A stretch of 64,000 nucleotides of DNA from Xenorhabdus doucetiae. GTDB lineage: Bacteria > Pseudomonadota > Gammaproteobacteria > Enterobacterales > Enterobacteriaceae. Each line of letters begins with the position of its first letter. Positions within the stretch are counted from its first letter, which is position 1. The notes below the pieces were generated by a model, which did not search any database, was not told the DNA's origin, and was given only the letters and a program-made list of their open reading frames with translations. Of the stretch, positions 8,167 through 16,505 are shown piece after piece. The position numbers and the translations under genes are program-made. Location: positions 1,860,001 through 1,924,000 of the forward strand of contig NZ_FO704550.1 in the NCBI RefSeq assembly GCF_000968195.1. Reading direction: 5' to 3'.

Positions 8167-9576
8167 TCAGAGCACGTGAACAGAGGACGTATTTGTTGTG
8201 CCACTGGGGACTAATGCACCGGATACCATGACAACGACATCCCCAAGGTGCGCCATGCCACTCGCCAACGCGGCTTCTTTACCAATACGGTAAAAATCAT
8301 CGGTAGAAGCGATTTCTTTGACAACCAGAGTGGAAACACCCTTGACTAGCAGCAATTGACGCGCCGTGATTTCATTCGTTGTCAATGCAAGGATTGAAGC
8401 GTTAGGGAAATACTTGCGGATAGATCTTGCCGACTTACCACCGTAAGTTGCCACGACAATCAGGGGTGATTCCAGTTTTTCTGCGATTTCAACCGCACCA
8501 CGGGAGACCGCTTCGGTAACACGCAGTTTCTGAGACTTCGTATTTTCAATTCGGCTGCACATAACGCGGTCTGTACGTTCACAGATGGTTGCCATGATGG
8601 AAACCGCTTCGACAGGATATTTCCCTTTCGCACTTTCACCAGACAGCATAACCGCATCTGTACCATCTAAAATAGCGTTGGCAACGTCGCCGGCTTCGGC
8701 GCGGGTAGGGCGTGGGTTTTTGATCATTGAATCCAGCATTTGGGTTGCCGTGATAACAACTTTACGCGCCGCATTACATTTTTCGATCATCATTTTTTGC
8801 GCGAAGATAACTTCTTCGACTGGGATTTCAACCCCCAGATCGCCACGGGCAACCATGATACCATCAGACGCTTCGAGAATTTCATCGAAGTTAGTCAGAC
8901 CTTCCTGATTTTCGATTTTGGAAATAATTTGGATATGTTCACCATTATGAGCTTTCAGGTGCTCACGGATTTCCAGTACATCGGAGCGTTTACGGATGAA
9001 AGAGGCTGCAATGAAATCCACGCCTTGCTCACAACCGAAGATCAAATCTTGTTTATCTTTTTCTGCCAGTGCAGGCAAGTTAATGGAAACATTTGGCAGG
9101 TTAACACCTTTGTTTTCGCCCAAGTCACCGTTGTTCAGTACCTCACAGATCACTTCGGTCGCCGTGGTTTCCTTAACGGTCATGGCGATCAAACCATCAT
9201 CAACCAATACGGTATTGCCTGGTTTCAGATCTTCCGGCAGTCCGGCATAAGTCACCGCAACACGATCTTGATTGCCGATAACGGATTTATCTGTCGTAAA
9301 GGTAAAAGTTTGGCCCGCAGTCAGGGAGACGTCATTGCCATCTTCCAGTTTCATGGTACGGATTTCAGGGCCTTTAGTATCCAATAAGATTGCTGCTTTT
9401 TTGCCAGTTTTCGCGACAACCGCGCGAATGTTTTCAATACGACGACCATGCTCTTCGTAGTCACCGTGAGAAAAGTTCAGGCGCATGACATTCATACCTG
9501 CATTAAGCAGTTCGGTCAACTTCTCTTCGGATTCTGTTTTTGGCCCGATAGTACAAACAATTTTGGTTTTTTTCAT
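8167..9576 (-). CDS. pykF: Pyruvate kinase I (fructose-1,6-bisphosphate activated type)
   Basis: A 469-residue pyruvate kinase (E. coli PykF 470 aa), the last step of glycolysis, transferring phosphate from PEP to ADP. The start MKKTKIVCTIGPKTES, the active-site block ISKIENQEGLTNFDEI and MVARGDLGVEIP are present, and the C-terminal allosteric domain ends in PSGTTNTSSVHVL. It lies beside lpp, as in E. coli. A Cra-like operator lies between the promoter and the start codon. Confidence 0.97.
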   Translation of the reverse strand: MKKTKIVCTIGPKTESEEKLTELLNAGMNVMRLNFSHGDYEEHGRRIENIRAVVAKTGKKAAILLDTKGPEIRTMKLEDGNDVSLTAGQTFTFTTDKSVIGNQDRVAVTYAGLPEDLKPGNTVLVDDGLIAMTVKETTATEVICEVLNNGDLGENKGVNLPNVSINLPALAEKDKQDLIFGCEQGVDFIAASFIRKRSDVLEIREHLKAHNGEHIQIISKIENQEGLTNFDEILEASDGIMVARGDLGVEIPVEEVIFAQKMMIEKCNAARKVVITATQMLDSMIKNPRPTRAEAGDVANAILDGTDAVMLSGESAKGKYPVEAVSIMATICERTDRVMCSRIENTKSQKLRVTEAVSRGAVEIAEKLESPLIVVATYGGKSARSIRKYFPNASILALTTNEITARQLLLVKGVSTLVVKEIASTDDFYRIGKEAALASGMAHLGDVVVMVSGALVPSGTTNTSSVHVL

Positions 9577-9598
9577 GACAATCTATCTACTTTAGTTA

Positions 9599-9614
9599 GC
9601 TGAAACCATTCAAC
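9599..9614 (-). promoter_or_regulatory. Cra (FruR)-like operator of pykF
   Basis: GCTGAAACCATTCAAC fits the Cra consensus GCTGAAnCGnTTCA apart from one central base. It lies just downstream of the likely start site, where binding would block transcription; pykF is a known Cra-repressed gene. Confidence 0.6.
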
Positions 9615-9629
9615 TTATGACATGAGCGT

Positions 9630-9658
9630 ATTATAGAGACTAATTTCTGTGAAATGAA
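9630..9658 (-). promoter_or_regulatory. pykF promoter
   Basis: A perfect TATAAT -10 (9630-9635 on the complementary strand) lies 17 bases from a weak -35 (TTCATT). The start would be near 9622, next to the Cra-like site. The rest of 9659-9880 shows no gene; a small frame there overlaps the tRNA and is not supported. Confidence 0.65.
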
Positions 9659-9880
9659 TCAAAAAATGGTGCTTGAAAAGATTTCCATACAACAGGGAAG
9701 AGATATTTATGGCTCATGATTAAATAAATCAGGGAGTTGTTGCGCAAACAGGCGATTTTGAATTTTTAGTACACAGGTAGATTGGTCAACAATGAATTTG
9801 TGATTATAGAAGTCACTTGAATGGAGCAAGGCTAAAAAAGTGGGTAAATCAGGGGAAGATATAAGTTCATAGTTTGAATA

Positions 9881-9957
9881 TGGTGCGTCCGAGTGGACTC
9901 GAACCACCGACCCCCACCATGTCAAGGTGGTGCTCTAACCAACTGAGCTACGGACGC
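9881..9957 (-). tRNA. valW: tRNA-Val (anticodon GAC), copy 2 of the pair
   Basis: A 77-base tRNA with encoded CCA. The acceptor stem GCGTCCG pairs with CGGACGC, the D arm has AGCTCAGTTGG, the anticodon loop is TTGACAT (GAC, valine) and the T arm has GGTTCGAGTCC. It is identical to the copy at 9988-10064, 30 bases upstream, and closely like E. coli valV/valW, which also neighbour this gene block. Confidence 0.98.
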
Positions 9958-9987
9958 ACATTGCATTCTTTTTGTCAACCTGATATT

Positions 9988-10064
9988 TGGTGCGTCCGAG
10001 TGGACTCGAACCACCGACCCCCACCATGTCAAGGTGGTGCTCTAACCAACTGAGCTACGGACGC
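9988..10064 (-). tRNA. valV: tRNA-Val (anticodon GAC), copy 1 of the pair
   Basis: Identical in sequence to the copy at 9881-9957, with GAC anticodon and encoded CCA. It is the promoter-proximal gene of a two-gene tRNA transcript. Confidence 0.98.
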
Positions 10065-10097
10065 AATCTAAATTTCTGTGGCTGACAACGGGAACGA

Positions 10098-10126
10098 ATA
10101 TTAACGGGCACTGGGCTTTCTGGCAA
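10098..10126 (-). promoter_or_regulatory. Promoter of the tRNA-Val pair
   Basis: On the minus strand TTGCCA, a 17-base spacer and TAATAT are followed by a GC-rich discriminator (TCGTTCCCG). This is the usual arrangement of strong, stringently controlled tRNA promoters. The first tRNA begins about 30 bases downstream. Confidence 0.8.
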
Positions 10127-10197
10127 GGGGAAAAATGCAAATTCTTGTTCAACTGCTCGCAATTACATCTTTTCGCGTGAATTTGCAGCTTTTCCCC
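10127..10197. repeat. Long inverted repeat between mdtK and the tRNA promoter
   Basis: GGGGAAAAATGCAAATTC and GAATTTGCAGCTTTTCCCC form two stacked stems (GAATTTGCA/TGCAAATTC and TTTTCCCC/GGGGAAAA) around a loop of about 34 bases. It abuts the tRNA -35 element and begins 27 bases after the mdtK stop. It may act as the mdtK 3'-end structure or shield the tRNA promoter; this is inference. Confidence 0.6.
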
Positions 10198-10223
10198 TGG
10201 TATTGGTAACTTAGTGAACTGAA

Positions 10224-11597
10224 TTAACGTGTAGAACGTTTCAGAATATAATGGGCTGGCTGTTTTTGTGTCCATAGAATACGGTAACCCATCATAAATG
10301 CCGATGCGGTTAAACCGATAATAAATCCAATCCAGAAACCCTGTGGTCCCATTGGCTTAGTGACATAATCAGTCAACGCCAGAATATAGCCACTCGGCAG
10401 CCCTAAGAGCCAATAAGCAATAAAAGTGATCACGAAAATAGAACGTGTATCTTTGTATCCGCGCAATACTCCCGATCCAATGACCTGAACCGCATCAGAA
10501 AGCTGGTAAATAGCCGCAAACAGCATCAAGTGAGAGGCAAGAATTACAACCTCAGGGTTGTCGTTGTACATAAATGCAATATGCTCGCGCAGCAGTACGG
10601 TGAAGGTTGCTGTCATACAAGCAATAATTAAGCCAACAATAATGCTCGTGTAGGCGGATATTCTAGCGCCTTCAGTGGATTGTTGGCCCAGATTGTAGCC
10701 AACACGAATGGTTGCCGCTATCCCCAATGACAGCGGGAACATAAACATCATCGAGCTGAAGTTGAGTGATATTTGGTGTCCGGCTACGGCAACAACACCG
10801 AGTGGCGAAACCAATAACGAGACGACAGCAAACAGAGTCACCTCAAAAAACATCGCCAGGGCGATAGGTAAGCCAAGTAATGCAATTCGTTTTTGCGTGT
10901 GCCATTCAGGGCCTGCAAATTTGTTGAAGGTTTGGATATCTTTTTGGGAAGGAGAGTGTTTCACATAGGCAAGTAACAACAGGAACATAACCCAGTAGAC
11001 CGTTGCCGTTGCGACACCACAACCTACACCGCCCAATTCAGGTGCCCCAAACTTACCGTAAATAAAAATGTAGTTAATGGGAATATTGACCAGTAAACCG
11101 GCAACACCAATGACCATTGCTGGCTTAGTTTTCGATAATCCTTCACATTGACCACGCAAAACTTGATAGAACAAATAACCTGGCGCTCCCCACATGATGG
11201 CATGAATAAAATCCGTCGCTTTTTGTGCCAATACAGGATCGACGTTATGTTGTGCTTCTATAATAAATCGGCTGTTATACAATACTGCGATGATCAAGAT
11301 AGAGAGGAAAATTGCAAGCCAGAACCCCTGCTGGATTTGACCTGCAACGTTTTTTCTTTGGCCTGAGCCATTCATATGTGCCACGATGGGGGTCAAAGCA
11401 AGCAATAAACCTTGACCAAACAGAATAGTTGGCAGCCAGATTGATGTGCCAACAGCAACCGCTGACATTTCAATAGCACCCGCTTTACCAGCCATGACAG
11501 TATCAACGAAGCCCATGGCAGTTTGTGAAAACTGTGCGATGACAACAGGGATCCCTAGAGCGAGCAAACTACGCGCTTCATTTAAATATTTCTGCAC
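10224..11597 (-). CDS. mdtK: MATE family multidrug efflux protein MdtK (NorM)
   Basis: A 457-residue inner membrane protein of the same length as E. coli MdtK, with twelve predicted helices in two MATE halves (residues about 10-220 and 235-440). It exports cationic drugs and fluoroquinolones by sodium or proton antiport. The N-terminal blocks GIPVVIAQFSQTAMGFVDT and VMAGKAGAIEMSAVAVGTSI are typical. The gene is divergent from ribE, as in E. coli. Confidence 0.95.
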   Translation of the reverse strand: MQKYLNEARSLLALGIPVVIAQFSQTAMGFVDTVMAGKAGAIEMSAVAVGTSIWLPTILFGQGLLLALTPIVAHMNGSGQRKNVAGQIQQGFWLAIFLSILIIAVLYNSRFIIEAQHNVDPVLAQKATDFIHAIMWGAPGYLFYQVLRGQCEGLSKTKPAMVIGVAGLLVNIPINYIFIYGKFGAPELGGVGCGVATATVYWVMFLLLLAYVKHSPSQKDIQTFNKFAGPEWHTQKRIALLGLPIALAMFFEVTLFAVVSLLVSPLGVVAVAGHQISLNFSSMMFMFPLSLGIAATIRVGYNLGQQSTEGARISAYTSIIVGLIIACMTATFTVLLREHIAFMYNDNPEVVILASHLMLFAAIYQLSDAVQVIGSGVLRGYKDTRSIFVITFIAYWLLGLPSGYILALTDYVTKPMGPQGFWIGFIIGLTASAFMMGYRILWTQKQPAHYILKRSTR

Positions 11598-11840
11598 GTA
11601 CTACACCTTTTTTGATTGAAAATTAACGAGAAAAATAAGAAATATTTTTGCGAGCAAACGATGTTAATGGAAAATGTATCGCTTATAAGCGTCTCTATTG
11701 TATAGGACTCATTTTATTAATCCAATCGTTGCAAGATATTTATACTTAATTATGAAGTCGATGGCTGGGCAATAAAATTGAAGCAACACTCAACTGAAAC
11801 TAAACTTTATCGCAATAGCGTATTAAATAATCATGATGTT

Positions 11841-11935
11841 TAAATAGCGTTTCAAAATGAATGATAGGAGTAAATCTTGTCCCGCGCGGCGCGCGGGACA
11901 AGATTGCAAGCTCTCACTATTATGAAAACCTATTT
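11841..11935 (-). repeat. Dispersed palindromic intergenic repeat, family A, copy 2
   Basis: The reverse complement aligns with 1084-1174 over its whole length. The centre is a perfect 14-bp stem (ATCTTGTCCCGCGC / GCGCGGGACAAGAT, 11874-11904) around GGC. It lies between the divergent mdtK and ribE genes. Apart from this element, 11598-12023 shows only AT-rich promoter-type sequence; no FMN riboswitch was seen before ribE. Confidence 0.85.
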
Positions 11936-12023
11936 AAAAGAAATGGTATTTAAACAGGATGGTGTTTAAACGCGATGAGTAGGTTAAACTAACCTGCCAA
12001 GTGAAATGATTAAAGAGGTTCCC

Positions 12024-12668
12024 ATGTTTACAGGTATCGTTCAGGGAAAAGCGCCGATAGTTGCCATTGATGAAAAAATGCATTTTCGGACCCATGTTGT
12101 TAAATTTCCGGCTGAATTATTACCCGGAATTGAAACGGGGGCTTCTGTTTCCCACAACGGTTGCTGTCTGACTGTGACTAAGATCGATGGTGATTTAATC
12201 AGTTTTGATTTAATGAAAGAAACATTGCGCCTGACCAATCTCGGCGAACTTAGGGTAGGTGATTTAGTCAATCTGGAAAGGGCGGCTAAATTTGGTGATG
12301 AAATTGGTGGGCATTTGATGTCCGGTCATGTTATTACAACCGCGGAAATTGCCAAGATCTTCACTTCTGAAAATAACCATGAAATATGGTTTCGCATTCA
12401 TGACAAACAATTGATGAAATATATCCTGCACAAAGGGTTTATTGGTATTGACGGGATTAGCCTGACCATTGGCGATGTTGTCAATAATCGATTCTGTGTT
12501 CATTTAATTCCAGAAACATTAGCGCGCACAACACTGGGTAAAAAGCGTTTGGGAGAAAAAATTAATATTGAAATTGATCCACAAACTCAAGCGATTGTCG
12601 ATACTGTTGAACGAGTTCTGGCTCAGAAAGAGCAAGAAAAATTATTGTTACAAACTGAAGGACAATAA
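12024..12668 (+). CDS. ribE: Riboflavin synthase, alpha subunit
   Basis: A 214-residue enzyme (called RibC in E. coli) that dismutates two 6,7-dimethyl-8-ribityllumazines into riboflavin and the pyrimidinedione precursor. Two tandem lumazine-binding domains are visible (residues 1-97 and 98-190), with MFTGIVQG, NGCCLTV, GGHLMSGH and GIDGISLT. The frame opens at 12006, but the ATG at 12024 gives the canonical MFTGIVQG start with AGAGG six bases upstream. Confidence 0.97.
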   Translation: MFTGIVQGKAPIVAIDEKMHFRTHVVKFPAELLPGIETGASVSHNGCCLTVTKIDGDLISFDLMKETLRLTNLGELRVGDLVNLERAAKFGDEIGGHLMSGHVITTAEIAKIFTSENNHEIWFRIHDKQLMKYILHKGFIGIDGISLTIGDVVNNRFCVHLIPETLARTTLGKKRLGEKINIEIDPQTQAIVDTVERVLAQKEQEKLLLQTEGQ

Positions 12669-12688
12669 GAAATATTTCTGGATTGTGT

Positions 12689-12737
12689 TATATACCCTAT
12701 AAACTGCAAGTTGCAGCTTGAAGTACGATGAGTATAG
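12689..12737. repeat. Dispersed palindromic intergenic repeat, family B, short copy
   Basis: TATACCCTATAAACTGCAAG, then TTGCAGCTTGAAGTACGATG and AGTATAGG. The inner palindrome CAAGTTGCAGCTTG and the outer TATACCC../..AGTATAG arms match the ends of the longer copies at 26611 and 43329. Confidence 0.65.
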
Positions 12738-12778
12738 GTTTTGCAATAACGCTATTCAATAAAACTCGATAAAAATAA

Positions 12779-12812
12779 GCAAGCTACAGAAATACTATTT
12801 CCGTAGCTTTGC
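12779..12812. terminator. Bidirectional hairpin between ribE and cfa
   Basis: GCAAGCTAC pairs with GTAGCTTTGC (one bulged T), and the stem is extended by AGAAATA/TATTTCC. T-rich tracts lie on the minus side, suiting the end of cfa (TTATTTTTATC). Confidence 0.65.
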
Positions 12813-12832
12813 CAATTTCATTGTGGAGGGCA

Positions 12833-13984
12833 TTATCTAGGTACTCTCAATCCTTTTTCAATGCCTTGCGGACTAAATACTACCTGCCATAACTGAATAT
12901 CCCTTGCCCGGAATGCACCTGCACAAGCATTCAGGTAATAACTGAACATTCGTTTGAAGCGCGGGCTATAGTTATGCTCTATTTCGTGCCAACTGGCAGT
13001 AAATCGCTCATACCATGCCATCAGGGTTCTGTCATAGTCCGCCCCAAAGTTGTGCCAATCTTCCATAACAAACTTTCCATTGGTTGCTTTAGCGATTTTG
13101 GTTATCGACGGTAAACAGCCATTGGGGAAGATATATTTACTGATCCAGGCATCAGAACCTGATTTATCAATATTAGAGCCGATAGTATGGAGCAGGAACA
13201 GGCCATCAGGTTTCAGGTTCTTTTTCACGATATTGAAATAATTGTCATAATTTTTCGGGCCAACGTGCTCAAACATGCCGACGGATACCACGCGATCAAA
13301 CTGAAGGTTAAGGTTTCGGTAATCTTCAAGGATAATTTTTACATTGAGATCTTGACATCGTTCCTGCGCGTATTTTTGTTGCTCGGCTGAAATCGTTACC
13401 CCTGTGACAGATACCCCGTAGTTTTCCGCCGCATAAGCTGCCAAACCTCCCCAGCCACAACCGATATCCAATAAAGTCATGCCCGGAGAAAGTTGTAGTT
13501 TTTCGCAAATCAGGCGGAGTTTATGGGTTTGTGCTTCTTCCAGCGTATTGGCATCTTTCCAATAACCGCAAGAATATTGCATATGAGGATCAAGCATCCG
13601 GGTAAAAAGGTCATTGCCTAAATTATAATGTTCCTTACCGACAATCCAGGCACGTTTGGGAGATTGTAAATTAAATATACGAGAGATAATTATCTTGAAG
13701 ATATCTTTGACATTTTTAGGAATACGATGTTCTAAACCAGCCTGTAATACTTTATAAAAGAAAATATCAAGGCGATCACATTCCCACCAGCCATCCATAT
13801 AACTCTCACCCAAACCCAAGGAACCTTCTTTCAGTACACGCTTATAGAAATCAGGGTTTTTAATGCGTATATCGAAAGGGCGCTTGCCATTGATCTCAAT
13901 ATCAGTTTCCTGAAGCAATTCATGGGCGATCCTATACCAAGGATCCGTTATTGTTTTTTTACCTTCAACAAAAGATGAACTCAT
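12833..13984 (-). CDS. cfa: Cyclopropane-fatty-acyl-phospholipid synthase
   Basis: A 383-residue enzyme (E. coli 382) that adds a methylene from S-adenosylmethionine to unsaturated acyl chains of membrane phospholipids, typically on entry to stationary phase or in acid. The N-terminal lipid-binding part (1-125) is followed by the methyltransferase domain with LLDIGCGWGGLAAYAAE (about 170-186). The C-terminal SYYLNACAGAFRARDIQLWQ holds the conserved cysteine. It is convergent with ribE, as in E. coli. Confidence 0.96.
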   Translation of the reverse strand: MSSSFVEGKKTITDPWYRIAHELLQETDIEINGKRPFDIRIKNPDFYKRVLKEGSLGLGESYMDGWWECDRLDIFFYKVLQAGLEHRIPKNVKDIFKIIISRIFNLQSPKRAWIVGKEHYNLGNDLFTRMLDPHMQYSCGYWKDANTLEEAQTHKLRLICEKLQLSPGMTLLDIGCGWGGLAAYAAENYGVSVTGVTISAEQQKYAQERCQDLNVKIILEDYRNLNLQFDRVVSVGMFEHVGPKNYDNYFNIVKKNLKPDGLFLLHTIGSNIDKSGSDAWISKYIFPNGCLPSITKIAKATNGKFVMEDWHNFGADYDRTLMAWYERFTASWHEIEHNYSPRFKRMFSYYLNACAGAFRARDIQLWQVVFSPQGIEKGLRVPR

Positions 13985-14206
13985 ATACTCTCCAACATTT
14001 GTGTGATGGAATTTTGAGGTGTCACTTTATAACTGTTTTTTATGTAAAACCTTAAAGGTTTATTAGAAAATAATACTGTAAGCACATATTGCTTATTTAT
14101 CCTGAAATTAAACAGCACTTCAATGCTCCAAAAGACACCTCAAACCTCGCATTCTTAGAATAATGAATCTGTATGAGTATATGAGTGAAATGGTATTTAA
14201 ACAATC

Positions 14207-14240
14207 ATCTAAAGGTCACAGCATGATGCAACCTTTAGAT
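14207..14240. repeat. Perfect inverted repeat between punC and cfa
   Basis: ATCTAAAGGT and ACCTTTAGAT form a perfect 10-bp stem around 14 bases. The gap 13985-14288 otherwise holds the AT-rich cfa upstream region. The hairpin lies 49 bases after the punC stop and may end its transcript, although there is no T run; a following A/T-rich stretch fits better on the plus strand. Confidence 0.5.
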
Positions 14241-14288
14241 AATAATGTTCTTAATTATTATTTTTTGGGGAAATTATTGAATTTATGT

Positions 14289-15470
14289 TTAGTGGCTTTT
14301 TTTAATCCCCTGTTTTTGCAGCCAATAACCAACAGCCATTGGAACAGTAGTAAGTACCATGACCGTGGTCGTCGATAAGAGAGGTGATTCCATAAATACG
14401 GAGACAATCATACTCGCGACAAAACAGAGACCCAGTTGCAGTGCATTTTGCAATGCAGCCGCTTTACCGCTGTCTTGAGGATAAACAGCCAGAGCATTGG
14501 CGACTGCAATTGGGTAGGATGCACCATTCATTGCTGCCATCACACAAAAAGGAATAAGAATGGCGATAAATGAAGGTTCACTCAATAGCGAAATCAAATA
14601 AATGGCGATCATGCTGACTGCATAACCCACCAACAGGAAGGGAAATACGGTTTCGCTTTTCACTTTTTCCAATAAGATACGGCAACCATATCCACCAATC
14701 ATAAATGCCAGCGTTTGGGGAATATAACTTAAGCCAATATCAGTAGGATCATAACCCATATTTTTCAAAATCGTTGGTGAACCCGTTAGCCAGGCAAAAA
14801 AACCTGCACTGCAAGAGGCATAGATTAATACATTTCCGTTGAAAACAGGGGAAGTGAGTAGCGTAAAGAAAGAAACCGGCTTTTTATCGGCATTGGTTTC
14901 GGTATGAGTACGTGTGTTAGTTAGAAAAAATGTAGGTATTAACAGCAATATTGTCACGATCATGAGGACAAGGAAAATGATTCTCCAGCCACTATGTGTC
15001 AACAACCATGCCCCCAACAAAGGCGCAAGGGCAGGGGAAAGGGCAACCAAAGGCATGATCATGGCAAAAACACGTTTCGTGCGTTCTGCGTCATATCTAT
15101 CAACGACTAAAGCCTGCCAGGTCACCGCAGCGGAACACACTCCCACTGCTTGCATAAACCTCAATACCAGTAACTGAACAGGATCAGTGATCCAGAGCAT
15201 ACCTAAACAGCTAATGGAAAACAGGGATAGTCCGATAATAAGAACAGGTTTTCTGCCTAAACGGTCAGACAATTGTCCCCATAAAAGTTGGGCAAAAGCA
15301 AACCCGGCAAGAAAAATGCTGAGGCTCGCACCGATGACATTTGTTGATGTCCCTAATTCTGCTTTCATTGCATCAAAAGCGGGCAGATACATGTCGATGG
15401 CCAAGTAGCCTAGCATGCTTAGGCCTGCGAGATAAAACATGAATGGAATGGCGTTTTTATTTGTTGTCAT
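14289..15470 (-). CDS. punC: MFS transporter PunC (YdhC), Bcr/CflA family
   Basis: A 393-residue major-facilitator protein with twelve hydrophobic segments, closely like E. coli YdhC (403 aa), reported as a purine/purine-nucleoside transporter activated by PunR. Motif A is visible as GQLSDRLGRKP (between helices 2 and 3), and LVLRFMQAVGVCSAAVTWQA is a family block. A longer frame reaches 15530; the ATG at 15470 (MTTNKNAIPF) fits the family start, but neither start has a strong ribosome site, so the start is uncertain. It is divergent from punR. Confidence 0.9.
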   Translation of the reverse strand: MTTNKNAIPFMFYLAGLSMLGYLAIDMYLPAFDAMKAELGTSTNVIGASLSIFLAGFAFAQLLWGQLSDRLGRKPVLIIGLSLFSISCLGMLWITDPVQLLVLRFMQAVGVCSAAVTWQALVVDRYDAERTKRVFAMIMPLVALSPALAPLLGAWLLTHSGWRIIFLVLMIVTILLLIPTFFLTNTRTHTETNADKKPVSFFTLLTSPVFNGNVLIYASCSAGFFAWLTGSPTILKNMGYDPTDIGLSYIPQTLAFMIGGYGCRILLEKVKSETVFPFLLVGYAVSMIAIYLISLLSEPSFIAILIPFCVMAAMNGASYPIAVANALAVYPQDSGKAAALQNALQLGLCFVASMIVSVFMESPLLSTTTVMVLTTVPMAVGYWLQKQGIKKSH

Positions 15471-15525
15471 TGTGTTAATAACTTGGTGTGGTGGTTGATA
15501 AGGAAATATTGGGCTTATTTTATAT

Positions 15526-15568
15526 AGCATGATTTTTACTTGTGAAACGGTAATATTTGCACCATGCT
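15526..15568. promoter_or_regulatory. Divergent punC/punR control region with an inverted repeat
   Basis: AGCATG (15526-15531) and CATGCT (15563-15568) are inverted copies in the 123-bp gap between the divergent punC and punR genes. A LysR-type regulator is expected to bind here; which bases it uses is not shown by sequence alone. Confidence 0.3.
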
Positions 15569-15593
15569 GTGAAAAAAATTGAAAGGAAGATAT

Positions 15594-16502
15594 ATGTGGT
15601 CTGAATACTCTCTGGAAGTCGTTGATGCCGTTGCCAGAACAGGAAGTTTCAGTGCGGCTGCATCAGAACTTCACCGTGTGCCTTCTGCTGTCAGCTATAC
15701 GGTAAAACAGCTTGAAGAGTGGCTGGCAGTACCTTTATTTGAACGTCGTCACCGAGATGTCGATTTAACGGAAGCAGGGGCTATTTTTGTCAAGGAAGCG
15801 CGTTCTGTTATCAAAAAAATGAATCACACTCGGCACCAGTGTCAACAAGTTGCCAATGGCTGGCGTGGGCAATTCAGTATTGCGGTTGATCAGGTGGTAA
15901 AACCAGAGCGAACGCTTCGGTTAATTTTGGATTTTTATCGTCATTTCCCCGATATTGAATTATTTATCTATCCTGAAGTTTTCAATGGCGTATGGGATGC
16001 TTTGGTGGATGGACGGGTGGACGTTGCCATTGGTGCAACACGGGCTTCCCCCGTTGGTGAGCGATATAGTTTCAGGGATATGGGATTTATTCCGTGGTTA
16101 TGTGTCGCCAGCCCTGAACATGAACTGGCAGTGATATCGGGGAAATTGAATGATGATCAGATGCGGCCTTATCCCAGTTTATGTCTCGAAGATACTTCAC
16201 GCAGCTTGCCTAAGCGTGATACATGGGCTTTGGATAATCAACGAAGGTTGATTGTTCCTGATTGGAATGTTGGGTTAAGTTGCCTGATGGATGGATTATG
16301 TGTCGGCATGGTGCCCAAGCACCTTGCATTACCGCTGATCCGTAAAGGCAAGCTGATGGCACTCGAACTCGAGCAACCCTTGCCTGACAGCCCATGCTGC
16401 CTGACATGGTCGCAAAAGAGCCATTCACCCGCATTAAGTTGGTTACTTGATTATCTGGGAGATAGCGAAACACTTAATGCTGAATGGCTGCAAGAAAATT
16501 AA
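15594..16502 (+). CDS. punR: LysR-family transcriptional regulator PunR (YdhB)
   Basis: A 302-residue LysR-type regulator. The winged helix-turn-helix lies at residues 1-60 (FSAAASELHRVPSAVSYTVK) and the ligand-binding domain at about 85-300. It matches E. coli YdhB/PunR from the first residues (MWSEYSLEVVDAVAR). The ATG at 15594 has AGGAAG six bases upstream; a longer frame from 15579 adds five residues not found in relatives. PunR activates the divergent punC in E. coli, and the same gene pair is kept here. Confidence 0.94.
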   Translation: MWSEYSLEVVDAVARTGSFSAAASELHRVPSAVSYTVKQLEEWLAVPLFERRHRDVDLTEAGAIFVKEARSVIKKMNHTRHQCQQVANGWRGQFSIAVDQVVKPERTLRLILDFYRHFPDIELFIYPEVFNGVWDALVDGRVDVAIGATRASPVGERYSFRDMGFIPWLCVASPEHELAVISGKLNDDQMRPYPSLCLEDTSRSLPKRDTWALDNQRRLIVPDWNVGLSCLMDGLCVGMVPKHLALPLIRKGKLMALELEQPLPDSPCCLTWSQKSHSPALSWLLDYLGDSETLNAEWLQEN

Positions 16503-16505
16503 CTG

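Noticed and set aside
9707..9925. A 72-residue minus-strand frame next to the tRNAs
   Set aside because: It begins inside the tRNA-Val gene (9881-9957) and has no independent support.
9881..10064. Twin tRNA genes as prophage or island attachment sites
   Set aside because: Both copies are complete and identical, with no integrase and only housekeeping genes around them.
11598..12023. Possible FMN riboswitch before ribE
   Set aside because: None of the conserved FMN-element blocks were seen; the structured part is the family A repeat.
14163..14378. A 71-residue plus-strand frame overlapping the end of punC
   Set aside because: It covers a perfect hairpin and the antisense of punC; no ribosome site.
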